Source: Paenibacillus_Z sp042653205 (GTDB lineage: Bacteria > Bacillota > Bacilli > Paenibacillales > Paenibacillaceae). From it: a stretch of 64,000 nucleotides of DNA. The stretch's first letter is position 1. Each line of letters opens with the position of its first letter. The DNA lies in contig NZ_JBHSHY010000006.1 in the NCBI RefSeq assembly GCF_042653205.1, positions 62,001 to 126,000 of the forward strand, in the 5' to 3' direction. The notes below the pieces were generated by a model. It saw nothing but the letters and a program-made list of their open reading frames with translations, did not search any database and was not told the DNA's origin. A program made the position numbers and the translations under genes. Shown piece by piece: positions 15,289 to 24,366 of the stretch.

Positions 15289-16806
15289 TCAAGCGAACAG
15301 CAGGTTGTACAGTACCTTCGCCGCTTCCGCACGAATGGCGTTGCTGCGCGGCGCGAAGCGACCGTCGCTGCCGGTCATCAGGCCGGCGCGAATGGCGTCC
15401 TGCACGGCTGCCTTCGCCCAGCCGCTTACCGCGCCCGCGTCCTTGAAGCCCGCGAGGTCGGAGGCGGTGCCGCCCGCTGCCGAGCCGCTGCGCTTCTCGT
15501 AGACGTTGACGATCATGATCGCCATCTCTTGGCGCGTGATCGCCTTCGACGGCTCGAACTTGCCGCCGCCCGTTCCGGTGACGATGCCGTTCTCGTAGGC
15601 CGCGGCGACGGTGCCGGCATACCAGCTGCCGGCCGGCACGTCGCTGAACGGAGCGGCCCCGGCTGCCTGAAGGCCCAGCGCGCGGACGAGCATTGTCGCG
15701 AATTCAGCGCGCGTGACGTTCGTCTTCGGTCCGAAGGCATCGGCCGAGACGCCTTCCACGATATGCTTCGCCGTCAGCTCTTGAATGACGTCGGCCGCCC
15801 AATAGGAGGACGGCACGTCCTTATACGTCTTCAGATACGCGTAGACGCCGTATGTGCTGAAATGGCTGACGCCCGCCGTGAGGACGCCGTCCTTGACGGT
15901 GCCGCCGGCGTATTCGATCGCGCCTGCATCGGAGATGAAGTAGATGCCGGCAAGACGCGCGTTTGCGTTGGCCGCCACGCGCAGCTGCAGCTGCACCGGC
16001 TTGGCGAAGCGATCCAGCTTCTTCGCGGTGCCGTCCTTAAGGACGACGCCGAGCGACAGCTCGTACGCTTGGCCTTGCGGCGAGAGCCCTGCGCCGGCGG
16101 CGCCGGCGACGGCGGAGGCCGCTTCGTCCGCGCTCAGCGCGCGCACGTTCAGCGCGAAGCCGGCGCCAGTATCCGTGCCGGCCAGCTCCGCAAGCGCGGC
16201 GAGCACTTCTTTCGGCAGCGTGACGCTGCCGCCGGCGAGCGCGATGCGCAGGCTGTTGTCGCCGACCGTCTGGCGAACGGCCGGCGGGAACAGGAGCTGC
16301 AGGTTCGCGGCTGCCACCTTGCTCGCATCGAGCGTCGCGACGCCGTTAACCGGCGCGGAAACGTCGGACGTTCCGAACTTCACCTGCTGGAACGCAGGAT
16401 CGACGGGAGGCGCGACTGGCGGGATATAGACGGAACCGCTGCCGCTCGTGACGCTGAACGTCGCGGTGGCGACGTCGGTTCCTTGGCCCGCGACGACCTG
16501 ATAGCTGCCGGCTGCCGCGTTCGGCGAGAGCGCGAACGAATCCCGGTACTTGCCTTCGCTCGCCTTGACGGCGTCGAAGAACAAGACGGTTCCGTCCGGA
16601 TTCAATACCTTGATGATGACTTCTTGGGCGTTCGTCGTGCCGCTGATCGTGACGGTGCCGCCTGGCGCAACGCTGGCGATGGCGTCAATGGTCGTGCCGG
16701 CAGCCGCGCTGATCGATGCTTCGGCCGCGAAGACGGCGGACGGCATCGCCGCCGGAACCGCAAGCGACAGGGCAAGTGCCGCGAGAAGGGCTGCTTTTCT
16801 CTTCAA
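15289..16806 (-). CDS. Secreted S-layer-homology (SLH) domain protein
   Basis: A 505-residue exported protein. A signal peptide (LKRKAALLAALALSLAVPAAM... cleaved near VFAAEA) is followed by an Ig-like segment (GGTVTISGTTNAQEVIIKVL), a Pro-rich linker and a beta-rich middle domain. Three SLH repeats at about residues 325-505 start KDVPSSYWAADVIQEL, FSDVPAGSWYAGTVAAAY and FKDAGAVSGWAKAAVQDAI. SLH triplets bind pyruvylated wall polysaccharide. The start is the TTG placed eight bases after AAAGGAG, directly at the signal peptide; the upstream in-frame residues do not look like a signal. It lies 73 bases after the nucleotidase gene, so they are probably co-transcribed. Confidence 0.88.
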   Translation of the reverse strand: MKRKAALLAALALSLAVPAAMPSAVFAAEASISAAAGTTIDAIASVAPGGTVTISGTTNAQEVIIKVLNPDGTVLFFDAVKASEGKYRDSFALSPNAAAGSYQVVAGQGTDVATATFSVTSGSGSVYIPPVAPPVDPAFQQVKFGTSDVSAPVNGVATLDASKVAAANLQLLFPPAVRQTVGDNSLRIALAGGSVTLPKEVLAALAELAGTDTGAGFALNVRALSADEAASAVAGAAGAGLSPQGQAYELSLGVVLKDGTAKKLDRFAKPVQLQLRVAANANARLAGIYFISDAGAIEYAGGTVKDGVLTAGVSHFSTYGVYAYLKTYKDVPSSYWAADVIQELTAKHIVEGVSADAFGPKTNVTRAEFATMLVRALGLQAAGAAPFSDVPAGSWYAGTVAAAYENGIVTGTGGGKFEPSKAITRQEMAIMIVNVYEKRSGSAAGGTASDLAGFKDAGAVSGWAKAAVQDAIRAGLMTGSDGRFAPRSNAIRAEAAKVLYNLLFA

Positions 16807-16879
16807 CGATGATGCTCCTTTCTGAGGGGGCGGCCCGGAACGATCGCTGGACCGGTCCGGGCGCGCCTTCGGCATAAGA

Positions 16880-19800
16880 TTAAGGGGTTGTCGTATTGAT
16901 GTTCGTAATACGGCCTTTCACGTCGGCCGTAATCGTGCCGTGGTTGAACGTCTTCAGCACGTATTGGTAGAACGCTTCGATATCCGTGCTGCCGGCCTCC
17001 GGGTTCTTGCCTTCCGTCAGCACCGTGTAATTGTCGCCGCCCGCGGCCATGAAGTTGTTGACGACCGCCGTGTATTCGGCAGTGTCCTCGATCGGCGTGC
17101 CGTCTTCCTTGGTCAGGGACGTGACGCGCTCCGCGATCGGCTTGCTGAAATCAGCCGTGTACTTCAAGCCGGAGATTTGCAGCGTCTTCGTGTCGGACGG
17201 CGAGGCGCCCCATTGCTGCTGGAGCAGCGTCTTGATCTGCGCGCCCGTCAGCGTCATCTTCACCAGCTGATTGCCGAACGGTTGAATACGGAACAGATCG
17301 GAGTACACGATCGGCCCTTTCGGCAGATCCGCGCGAATGCCGCCCGGGTTCATGAAGGCGAAGTCGGACTGCATGGCGTCCTTCATCGCGTCGGCGATCA
17401 GGCTGCCGAGGGCGTTTTCCTGCGTGTACGCATTGGCTTTGGAAATGATGTCCGTCGTCGTGCCGACAGGCTCCAGCAGCTCAGGGTGGCGATCCAAGGA
17501 ATCCGATATGATCTTGGCGACTTGCGGATCCGGCGTGATGCCGGCTTGCCTCACGTCGACGATGGCCGCTTCCTTCTTCACGATATCGTGCGTCTTCGGG
17601 TCGATCTCGAGGTCGACGTCCGCGAACGCCGTGCCGTACGAGTACGCTTGGAAGATCAGCTTGTTATCCACCGTGCCGTTGACCTTGGCGTGGTTGTCGC
17701 CGGCGAAGATCACGTCGACTTCATCGTCGACCGCGTTCGCCAGATCGGCCGCTTCGCCGGTAATCGCCGTGCCGCTTTGCGAAGCGGGATCATGCGCCAG
17801 GACGACGATCGCTTTCACGCCTTGCGCCTTCAGCTCCGCGACGGCCGCGTTGACGACCGGCGCTTGATCCACGATGTTGACCGGCGCGAGCGCAGCCGGC
17901 GACACTTTGCTCGGCGTAAGCATCGTGACGACGCCGATGAAGCCGATTTTCTCGCCGCCGATTTCTTCAACGACGTAAGGCGCGATGATCGGTTTGCCCG
18001 TTGTTTTGTCGATCACGTTCGCATTCACGTAGTCCATCGTCGTCGGATTGAACGTGACCTTATCGTTGATCGGGTCCTTGCCGCCGTTCAGCTGCGCCAT
18101 CAGTGCCGGCACGCCTTGATCGAACTCGTGGTTGCCGAGCGTGGCGACGTCGAAGCCGAGCAGGTCGAGTATGTCGAGCGTCGGCTTGTCGCGGTCGAGC
18201 GCGGATACCGGCGAGCTGGCGCCGACGGAGTCGCCGTTATGCACGAGCAGCGTATTCGGGTTCATCGATTCGTAATTTTTGAGGTATGTGGCCAAGTAAG
18301 CGGCGCCGCCCAGAACATTGCCGCCGGCAGTCGTGGAATAGTCCAATTGGCCGTGGAAGTCGTTAATGCCGAGCAGCTGCACCTTGACGTTCTCAGCCGG
18401 CTCCGGAGCTTCGCCTTTCAGATTCAGCTTGAACAGGCCGAAGCCTTTTTCGTCCTGCTTATCCAGATACGTGATGTTCGGGTTGTCTGCCAAATAATCT
18501 TTCGCCGCAGGAGATGTCGTGAACGTGACGTCGGCATCGCCCGGAATCGGCGCGATCGACCAGTTCCCGTCCGCGGACGGGTTGATCGTCTTTTGCTCCG
18601 TAATGTAGTCCATCAGAATTTGGCGGTTTTCGTCAGCGGAATCCACGACGAGCGGAGAGCCTTTCACGCCCGGGAAATTGCCGCCGCCGTTCACGCGGTA
18701 GTTGTTGCTGACGACGATGAATTCTTGATTCGGATCGACCGGTTCGCCGTTGTACTGCAGGTTAACGATCCGGTTGGATGCGACGTTGTTGAGCGTCCCG
18801 TCCGATTTGTACCTTGCAGGCTTCGTCACGTCGACCTGGTACGTCACGCCGTCGATGACGTCGAAGTTGTATACCGGGAAGGACGCGTTAAGCAGCGATT
18901 GCTCGCCGGTCTTGTTCGGATCGATCTGGTTGAACATGCCGGCGGACATCTCGAGCCACTCTTTCACGACCGAGCCCTTCACTTTGATCGCCTTCAGCGT
19001 GTTATCGTACAGGTACAGGTCGCTCGCGCTCTTGATCGCGAGATCGCCGGCTTTGATATCGGTGTATTCCGTCGGGCCGTTGCGTCCCGCCTTGAACGGC
19101 GCGCCGACGGACAGGATCGGAAGGTCTTTGTCCGGCGAGTTGTCCGTTTCCAGCTTCTTCTGGACGTACCACTTCTGCGCCTGCGTCACGATTTGGACGG
19201 AAGGATCGTCCTGCACGAGCGCGAAATAGCTGTAGATCGGCGCCGTCGTTTGACCGATGGCCTGGTTGACGTACGCAATCGTTGCTTGGTGCTCGTCCTT
19301 GATTGCGTCGACGATCGCCGGATCCGCGTCGACAAGCGGCTTCTTGCTGCCCGAGTCGTAAATGGATGTATTGGAAGATTGCGAATCGACGACTTTCCAT
19401 TTGCCATCCGTCTTGTTCAGCGTCAGGTCGATGATGCCGAGGTTCGCGCCGCCGAAGCCGGCCTGGACGGCCGCGACGCCGTTGATCGTGCCTTTGTCGT
19501 TGTCGACGCCCGGATACGGCTCACCTTGCGCGTTCTTGAAGATCGGATCAAGCGCGCTCACGCTGGCGGCGGGGAACACCTTGTGCGTATGGGAGAACGT
19601 GATCGCGTCGATGCCCGGCACCTTGCTGAGCGGATAGACGGCATCCTCGAAGCTTTGGCCGGCGACGGCGGAGCCGTTGAACCCGGAGTGTGTCAGGGCG
19701 ACGACGATGTCCGCGCCTTCAGCCTTCATCTTCGGGACGAATTTCTCGGCGGTCGCGATGATGTCCTTCGCGATGACTTTGCCGCTTAGATTGTCCTTGT

Positions 19801-20800
19801 CCCAATCCATGATTTGCGGCGGGGCGAAACCGATGAAGCCGACCTTGACGGTCTGCGGGTTGCCGTTCTCGTCCTTGAACGTCTTGTCCATGATGACGTA
19901 AGGCTTATATTGATTGACGTCGTTGTCGGGATTGCCGTCGTGATCGTCCACGTACACGTTTGCGTTCACATAAGGGAAAGCGGCATCGTCCGTTGCTTCG
20001 TCCAAATAATCGAGACCATAATTGAATTCATGATTGCCGTAAGTCGCGATATCGTAGCCCATCAGATTCATCGCTTTGTAGGCCGGGTGGACTTGTCCGT
20101 CCTGAAGCGGATTGATTTTGGCCATATAGGTGCCTAGCGGCGTGCCCTGCAGCAGGTCACCATTGTCGACCAGCAGCGAGTTCGCGGCTTCCGCACGCGC
20201 TTGTTTGACGAGGGAAGCGGTCTTCACAAGGCCGACCGTATCGGCTGGCGCGTCCTTGAAGTAATCGTAGTTCATGAAGTTGGTGTGCACGTCCGTCGTC
20301 TCCATGATGCGGAGCTTCAGGCTCGTGCCCCCGATCGAGATCGGCTCGGCCAGGCTGGTGCCGACGTCGGTGAGTTTGCCGGAATAGCTGTCGACGACGA
20401 ACACTTTGAGCGACAAGCTGCTCCCGGTCGAATTGAAGTGGGCCGTCAGCCGCTCGCTGCCGGTAATATCATGCGTGACCGCGGCGATGCCGACGGGCGT
20501 CGTGCCGTCGAACAATTCGAAAATGACCGTTTCATCGCCTGCATGTCCGATGGACGTAGGCGTGACGGTGACGGATGCCTTGACGCCGCCATCGGTCGAC
20601 ATGGACGGATTCGCGATAACAAAGGCGCGATCGCTTTCCTGCGCGCCGTTCGCCGCGACGGCTGACCGGGCGGTGACGCTGCCGATTTCCATGGCGGTTT
20701 GGGCATGAACCGGAACGGCGACATAAGACGAGGTCAGAAAACCGGCGAGAAGGGATGCGGCAACAGCGGTCCGCGTCATTCTCTTTTGAAGAAAAGCCAT
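16880..20800 (-). CDS. Large secreted two-domain 5'-nucleotidase / 2',3'-cyclic-nucleotide phosphodiesterase (YfkN-like)
   Basis: A 1306-residue exported enzyme. A signal peptide ends near VPVHAQ. Two tandem metallophosphatase-plus-nucleotidase modules follow. Module 1 (from about residue 165) has ETTDVHTN, DNGDLLQGTP, GNHEFNYG, THSGF and SHTHKVF; module 2 (from about residue 835) has GINDFHGQLD, HNGDSVGASSP, GNHEFDQG, AHDPAS and AGDNHAK, then the substrate-binding C-terminal domain with NPGGIRADL and NNFMAAGGDNYTVL. It releases phosphate and nucleosides from extracellular nucleotides, as YfkN does. No LPXTG or SLH anchor is present, unlike some homologues. The next gene encodes an SLH protein. 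Confidence 0.9.
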   Translation of the reverse strand: MAFLQKRMTRTAVAASLLAGFLTSSYVAVPVHAQTAMEIGSVTARSAVAANGAQESDRAFVIANPSMSTDGGVKASVTVTPTSIGHAGDETVIFELFDGTTPVGIAAVTHDITGSERLTAHFNSTGSSLSLKVFVVDSYSGKLTDVGTSLAEPISIGGTSLKLRIMETTDVHTNFMNYDYFKDAPADTVGLVKTASLVKQARAEAANSLLVDNGDLLQGTPLGTYMAKINPLQDGQVHPAYKAMNLMGYDIATYGNHEFNYGLDYLDEATDDAAFPYVNANVYVDDHDGNPDNDVNQYKPYVIMDKTFKDENGNPQTVKVGFIGFAPPQIMDWDKDNLSGKVIAKDIIATAEKFVPKMKAEGADIVVALTHSGFNGSAVAGQSFEDAVYPLSKVPGIDAITFSHTHKVFPAASVSALDPIFKNAQGEPYPGVDNDKGTINGVAAVQAGFGGANLGIIDLTLNKTDGKWKVVDSQSSNTSIYDSGSKKPLVDADPAIVDAIKDEHQATIAYVNQAIGQTTAPIYSYFALVQDDPSVQIVTQAQKWYVQKKLETDNSPDKDLPILSVGAPFKAGRNGPTEYTDIKAGDLAIKSASDLYLYDNTLKAIKVKGSVVKEWLEMSAGMFNQIDPNKTGEQSLLNASFPVYNFDVIDGVTYQVDVTKPARYKSDGTLNNVASNRIVNLQYNGEPVDPNQEFIVVSNNYRVNGGGNFPGVKGSPLVVDSADENRQILMDYITEQKTINPSADGNWSIAPIPGDADVTFTTSPAAKDYLADNPNITYLDKQDEKGFGLFKLNLKGEAPEPAENVKVQLLGINDFHGQLDYSTTAGGNVLGGAAYLATYLKNYESMNPNTLLVHNGDSVGASSPVSALDRDKPTLDILDLLGFDVATLGNHEFDQGVPALMAQLNGGKDPINDKVTFNPTTMDYVNANVIDKTTGKPIIAPYVVEEIGGEKIGFIGVVTMLTPSKVSPAALAPVNIVDQAPVVNAAVAELKAQGVKAIVVLAHDPASQSGTAITGEAADLANAVDDEVDVIFAGDNHAKVNGTVDNKLIFQAYSYGTAFADVDLEIDPKTHDIVKKEAAIVDVRQAGITPDPQVAKIISDSLDRHPELLEPVGTTTDIISKANAYTQENALGSLIADAMKDAMQSDFAFMNPGGIRADLPKGPIVYSDLFRIQPFGNQLVKMTLTGAQIKTLLQQQWGASPSDTKTLQISGLKYTADFSKPIAERVTSLTKEDGTPIEDTAEYTAVVNNFMAAGGDNYTVLTEGKNPEAGSTDIEAFYQYVLKTFNHGTITADVKGRITNINTTTP

Positions 20801-20836
20801 TTTCTAACAATTCCACCTTTCATTTGGTATAAGGGT

Positions 20837-20880
20837 ATTATAACAATTACAGTGTCATGCCAGGTTTAAAGACATGTTAA
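20837..20880 (-). promoter_or_regulatory. Nucleotidase promoter with Pho-box-like repeats
   Basis: On the minus strand a perfect -10, TATAAT, lies at 20842-20837 with no good -35. About 22-37 bases upstream are TTAACA and TTAAAC, 11 bases apart, resembling PhoP direct repeats. A role in phosphate starvation would fit the enzyme. The operator reading is tentative. Confidence 0.35.
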
Positions 20881-21300
20881 AATTTCGAAAAGTTTGTCAA
20901 TTTTAACGATCAGCGAAACGGCAGCTTTAACCAAACAACGGCAAAAAACCGCACGCTTCTGGCGTACGGCATCAAACGGGTTCCGCGCGCTACGGCTTAT
21001 CTATGCTGTCAAAAAGTCGCTAAAGAAGAGGCCCCGAACCTCGGGCCGCTAATTATGCCCGAAGCATGATTGATGGCGAGTAAATTCGGGTCTTCCGGCA
21101 TACCTCGGCTCGTTGGACATATCGCGGACCAATAATCCCCACCTGAAAACTCAGAATTTGTCGATTGCCGAGCGGGCCGCGGCTACCGGTTGGAGGCCGT
21201 ATGGACGCTTGATTCTCCCTGGATATCGATCCGACTCGTGTAGTTATAGAAGTTTTATAAGTGTTATTGATAAGTTCGATCAGGTTTCTTAAAAAATGAA
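20881..21300. other. Gap between the nucleotidase gene and the sulfate operon
   Basis: No supported gene in about 420 bases. Reading frames here are short, have no ribosome site and look like chance. Short imperfect hairpins occur (for example GGCCCCGAACCTCGGGCC near 21031), but nothing could be assigned. Confidence 0.35.
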
Positions 21301-21360
21301 TTGACAAGAAAGCAAGTCCATTGCTATTATGGCTCCATAAACCAACTAAACAGGTAGGAT
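21301..21360 (+). promoter_or_regulatory. Promoter of the sulfate transport operon
   Basis: Consensus TTGACA (21301-21306) and TATTAT (21325-21330), 18 bases apart, precede sbp. Just downstream, TAAACCAACTAAACAGGTAG followed by GATTAA (from 21337) forms an imperfect ACC...GGT inverted repeat over the transcription start, where a cysteine-responsive repressor such as CymR could bind. The promoter is well supported; the operator is a guess. Confidence 0.6.
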
Positions 21361-21442
21361 TAATTTTGTTTTTACGACCCGGCCACGCGGAGTAGGAACA
21401 CGTTAGTCATCCCTAAAACAAGTCTGAGGGGTGCTTTGTGAC

Positions 21443-22600
21443 ATGTCCAACATGAAAAAGAGAAACGTATTGCCGTTGAAAACATTGATGATCGTGATTG
21501 CGTTCGCGTTTGCCCTGTCCGGCTGCGGATGGAATTCGGGCCCGAACAACGCGGCGAATACTTCGAACGGCGCCGATCAGTCCGGCGGCAACGCCGCAAA
21601 CGATGCGGCTGGCGCCGCGAACGGCAACGAACCGGCGGCAGCCGACGACGGCGGCTCGAAGAAGCCCGTTGAATTGCTCAACGTCTCTTATGATCCGACG
21701 CGCGAACTTTACGATGCGTACAACAAGCTCTTCGCAGATTATTGGAAGCAGGAGAAGGGACAGGACGTCACAATCAAGCAGTCGCACGGCGGCTCCGGGG
21801 CGCAGGCCCGCTCGGTCATCGACGGGCTGAAGGCCGACGTCGTCACGCTGGCGCTCGGCTACGACATCGATTCTATCGTGCAGAAGGGGCTGATTAAGGA
21901 GGATTGGCAGCAGCAATTCGACCACAACAGCTCGCCGTACACGTCGACGATCGTCTTTCTTGTCCGCAAGGGCAATCCGAAGGGCATCAAGGATTGGAGC
22001 GACCTGATCAAGCCGGGCGTCCAAGTCATTACGCCGAATCCGAAGACGAGCGGCGGGGCTCGCTGGAATTACCTCGCGGCATGGGGCTACGCGCTGAAGC
22101 AGAACAACGGCGACGAAGCGAAGGCGCAGGAATTCGTCAAGGCGCTGTTCAAAAACGTACCGGTACTGGACACGGGCGCCCGCGGATCGACGACGACGTT
22201 CGTCGAGAAGGGAATCGGCGACGTACTGCTCGCATGGGAGAACGAGGCGCTGCTGTCGGTGAAGCAGCTGGGCGTCGACAAGTTCGAGATCGTCTATCCG
22301 TCCCTCAGCATTCTGGCGGAACCGCCGGTCGCCGTTGTCGACAAGAACGTCGACAAGAACGGCACGCGCGAAGTGGCCGAAGCGTACCTCAAGTATTTGT
22401 ATACGGAGCCTGCCCAGCAAGTCATCGCGAAAAGCTTCTACCGCCCGCAGCTCGCCTCCGTGGCGGAACAGTACAAGGACCAATTCCCGGATCTCCCGAT
22501 GCTGAACATCAACGACGACTTCGGCGGCTGGGCGGAGGCACAGAAGAAACATTTCAGTGACGGCGGCGTATTCGACCAAATCTATACGCCGGGGTCATAA
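21443..22600 (+). CDS. sbp: Sulfate ABC transporter substrate-binding lipoprotein
   Basis: A 385-residue lipoprotein. The signal sequence ends in the lipobox LSGC, and a low-complexity Asn/Ala/Gly linker of about 60 residues leads to the binding domain. The sulfate-binding family signature is clear: LLNVSYDPTRELYDAYNKLF, QSHGGSGAQARSVIDGL, NPKTSGGARWNYLAAWGYAL, GDVLLAWENEAL. It captures extracellular sulfate or thiosulfate for the permease encoded next. The start is chosen as MSNMKKRN; an upstream GTG and a downstream ATG (MKKRN) are alternatives. First gene of the cys operon. Confidence 0.93.
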   Translation: MSNMKKRNVLPLKTLMIVIAFAFALSGCGWNSGPNNAANTSNGADQSGGNAANDAAGAANGNEPAAADDGGSKKPVELLNVSYDPTRELYDAYNKLFADYWKQEKGQDVTIKQSHGGSGAQARSVIDGLKADVVTLALGYDIDSIVQKGLIKEDWQQQFDHNSSPYTSTIVFLVRKGNPKGIKDWSDLIKPGVQVITPNPKTSGGARWNYLAAWGYALKQNNGDEAKAQEFVKALFKNVPVLDTGARGSTTTFVEKGIGDVLLAWENEALLSVKQLGVDKFEIVYPSLSILAEPPVAVVDKNVDKNGTREVAEAYLKYLYTEPAQQVIAKSFYRPQLASVAEQYKDQFPDLPMLNINDDFGGWAEAQKKHFSDGGVFDQIYTPGS

Positions 22601-22626
22601 GCGATAACGAGGAGCTGACTCTACAC

Positions 22627-23475
22627 ATGACGAGTTCCGCAACGAAGAAGGCGAAGGCGCGCAGCGTGCTGCCGGGCTTTGGCCTCTCGCTCGGCTTCAC
22701 CGTGTTCTACTTAAGCATCATCGTTCTCATTCCGCTCATCGGCGTCTTCGTCAAAACGTCCGGCCTGACGCCGGAGCGGTTCTGGGAAACCGTCACGAAC
22801 GCCCGCGTGCTGGCGTCTTACAAGATCAGCTTCCTGACGTCCTTCTACGCGGCGCTCGTCAATCTCGTGTTCGGCCTTATCATCGCCTGGGTGCTCGTCC
22901 GCTATAAGTTTCCGGGCAAGAAGCTGATCGACAGCCTGATCGACATGCCGTTCGCGCTGCCGACGGCCGTGGCGGGGATCTCGCTCACCGCGATCTACGC
23001 GCCGAACGGCTGGGTCGGCAAGCTGCTCGAGCCGCTCGGCGTCAAGGTCGCCTTCACGCCGCTCGGTATCACGCTCGCACTGATCTTCATCGGCCTGCCG
23101 TTCGTCGTGCGCACGGTGCAGCCGGTGCTGCAGGATCTCGACAACGAAGTGGAGGAAGCCGCGGTCATGCTCGGCGCCTTCCGGTGGCGGACGTTCCGGC
23201 GCGTCATCCTTCCGGAGCTGCTCCCGGCGCTCCTGACGGGCTTCGCCCTCGCATTCGCGCGCGGAATCGGCGAGTACGGCTCCGTCGTCTTCATCTCCGG
23301 CAACATGCCGATGAAGACGGAGATCGCGCCGCTGCTCATCATGACCAAGCTGGAGCAGTTCGATTACCGGGGCGCGACGGCCATCGCGCTCGTGATGCTC
23401 GTCGCGTCGTTCCTGCTGCTGCTGCTCATCAATTACCTGCAATGGCGGAGCAATCGCCGCGTTGCGGTCGCATAG
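22627..23475 (+). CDS. cysT: Sulfate ABC transporter permease CysT
   Basis: A 282-residue inner-membrane permease with about six helices and the EAA loop near EEAAVMLGAFRWRTFRRVILPEL, which contacts CysA. PFALPTAVAGISL and FARGIGEYGSVVFISGN are CysT/CysU hallmarks. It forms a heterodimeric channel with CysW. Located 26 bases after sbp; GAGGAG lies about 13 bases before the ATG. Confidence 0.93.
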   Translation: MTSSATKKAKARSVLPGFGLSLGFTVFYLSIIVLIPLIGVFVKTSGLTPERFWETVTNARVLASYKISFLTSFYAALVNLVFGLIIAWVLVRYKFPGKKLIDSLIDMPFALPTAVAGISLTAIYAPNGWVGKLLEPLGVKVAFTPLGITLALIFIGLPFVVRTVQPVLQDLDNEVEEAAVMLGAFRWRTFRRVILPELLPALLTGFALAFARGIGEYGSVVFISGNMPMKTEIAPLLIMTKLEQFDYRGATAIALVMLVASFLLLLLINYLQWRSNRRVAVA

Positions 23476-23486
23476 GGGGGATCGAT

Positions 23487-24365
23487 TTGGCTGGCGCGGT
23501 AACGGTACATTTGGCCGAGAAGGCGGCACGACCGAAGCATATCAACGAATCGCTCGCCGTGCGCATCGTGCTCATTAGCATTGCCCTGTTATTCCTGGGG
23601 CTGGTGGTCCTGCTTCCGCTGATCTCGATCTTCATCGAAGCGTTCAAGAAGGGCGCTGACGTCTACTTCGCGGCGCTGCGGGATCCGGATGCGCTGTCGG
23701 CGCTGAAGCTGACGCTGCTCACGGCGGTCATCGCGGTTCCGCTGAACACCGTGTTCGGGGTCGCGGCGGCGTGGGCGATCAGCAAATTCCGCTTCCGCGG
23801 CAAAAACGTGCTCATCACGCTGATCGATCTGCCGTTCGCGGTATCGCCGGTCATCTCCGGCCTTGTGTTCATCCTGCTGTTCGGCGCGCAAGGGTTCCTC
23901 GGACCGTGGCTGTCGGATCATAACATCCAGATTATGTTCGCGCTGCCGGGCATCGTGCTCGCGACGACGTTCGTCACGTTCCCGTTCGTCGCCCGGGAAT
24001 TGATCCCGCTCATGCAGGCGCAGGGCGTCCAAGAAGAAGAAGCCGCCGCGAGCCTCGGGGCGAAGGGCTGGCAGATCTTTTGGCGCGTCACGCTGCCGAA
24101 CATCAAGTGGGGCCTGCTCTACGGCGTCATCCTGTGCAACGCGCGGGCCATGGGGGAATTCGGTGCCGTGTCCGTCGTCTCCGGCCACATCCGCGGCGAG
24201 ACGAACACGCTGCCGCTGCATATCGAAATTTTGTACAACGAATATCAATTCTCCGCGTCGTTCGCCGTCGCGTCGCTGCTCGTCATGCTGGCTGTCATCA
24301 CGCTCGTCATCAAGAGCTTCATCGAGTGGCGGACGGCCAAGCAAGCTCCGAGGGAGGAAGGCTGA
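23487..24365 (+). CDS. cysW: Sulfate ABC transporter permease CysW
   Basis: A 292-residue permease paralogous to CysT, with six helices, the EAA loop EEEAAASLGAKGWQIFWRVTLPNI and CysW-type ARAMGEFGAVSVVSGHIRGETNTLPLHIE. The start is a TTG seven bases after AGGGGGG and 11 bases after the cysT stop codon. Longer in-frame sequence upstream overlaps cysT in another frame and is not CysW-like. One-base gap to cysA, so translation is coupled. Confidence 0.92.
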   Translation: MAGAVTVHLAEKAARPKHINESLAVRIVLISIALLFLGLVVLLPLISIFIEAFKKGADVYFAALRDPDALSALKLTLLTAVIAVPLNTVFGVAAAWAISKFRFRGKNVLITLIDLPFAVSPVISGLVFILLFGAQGFLGPWLSDHNIQIMFALPGIVLATTFVTFPFVARELIPLMQAQGVQEEEAAASLGAKGWQIFWRVTLPNIKWGLLYGVILCNARAMGEFGAVSVVSGHIRGETNTLPLHIEILYNEYQFSASFAVASLLVMLAVITLVIKSFIEWRTAKQAPREEG

Positions 24366-24366
24366 T

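Noticed and set aside
16940..19789. 949-codon plus-strand open frame opposite the nucleotidase gene
   Set aside because: It is antisense to a clear two-module enzyme with full motifs; GC-rich third positions on the opposite strand create such frames. The Arg/Val/Asp-rich product is typical of a shadow.
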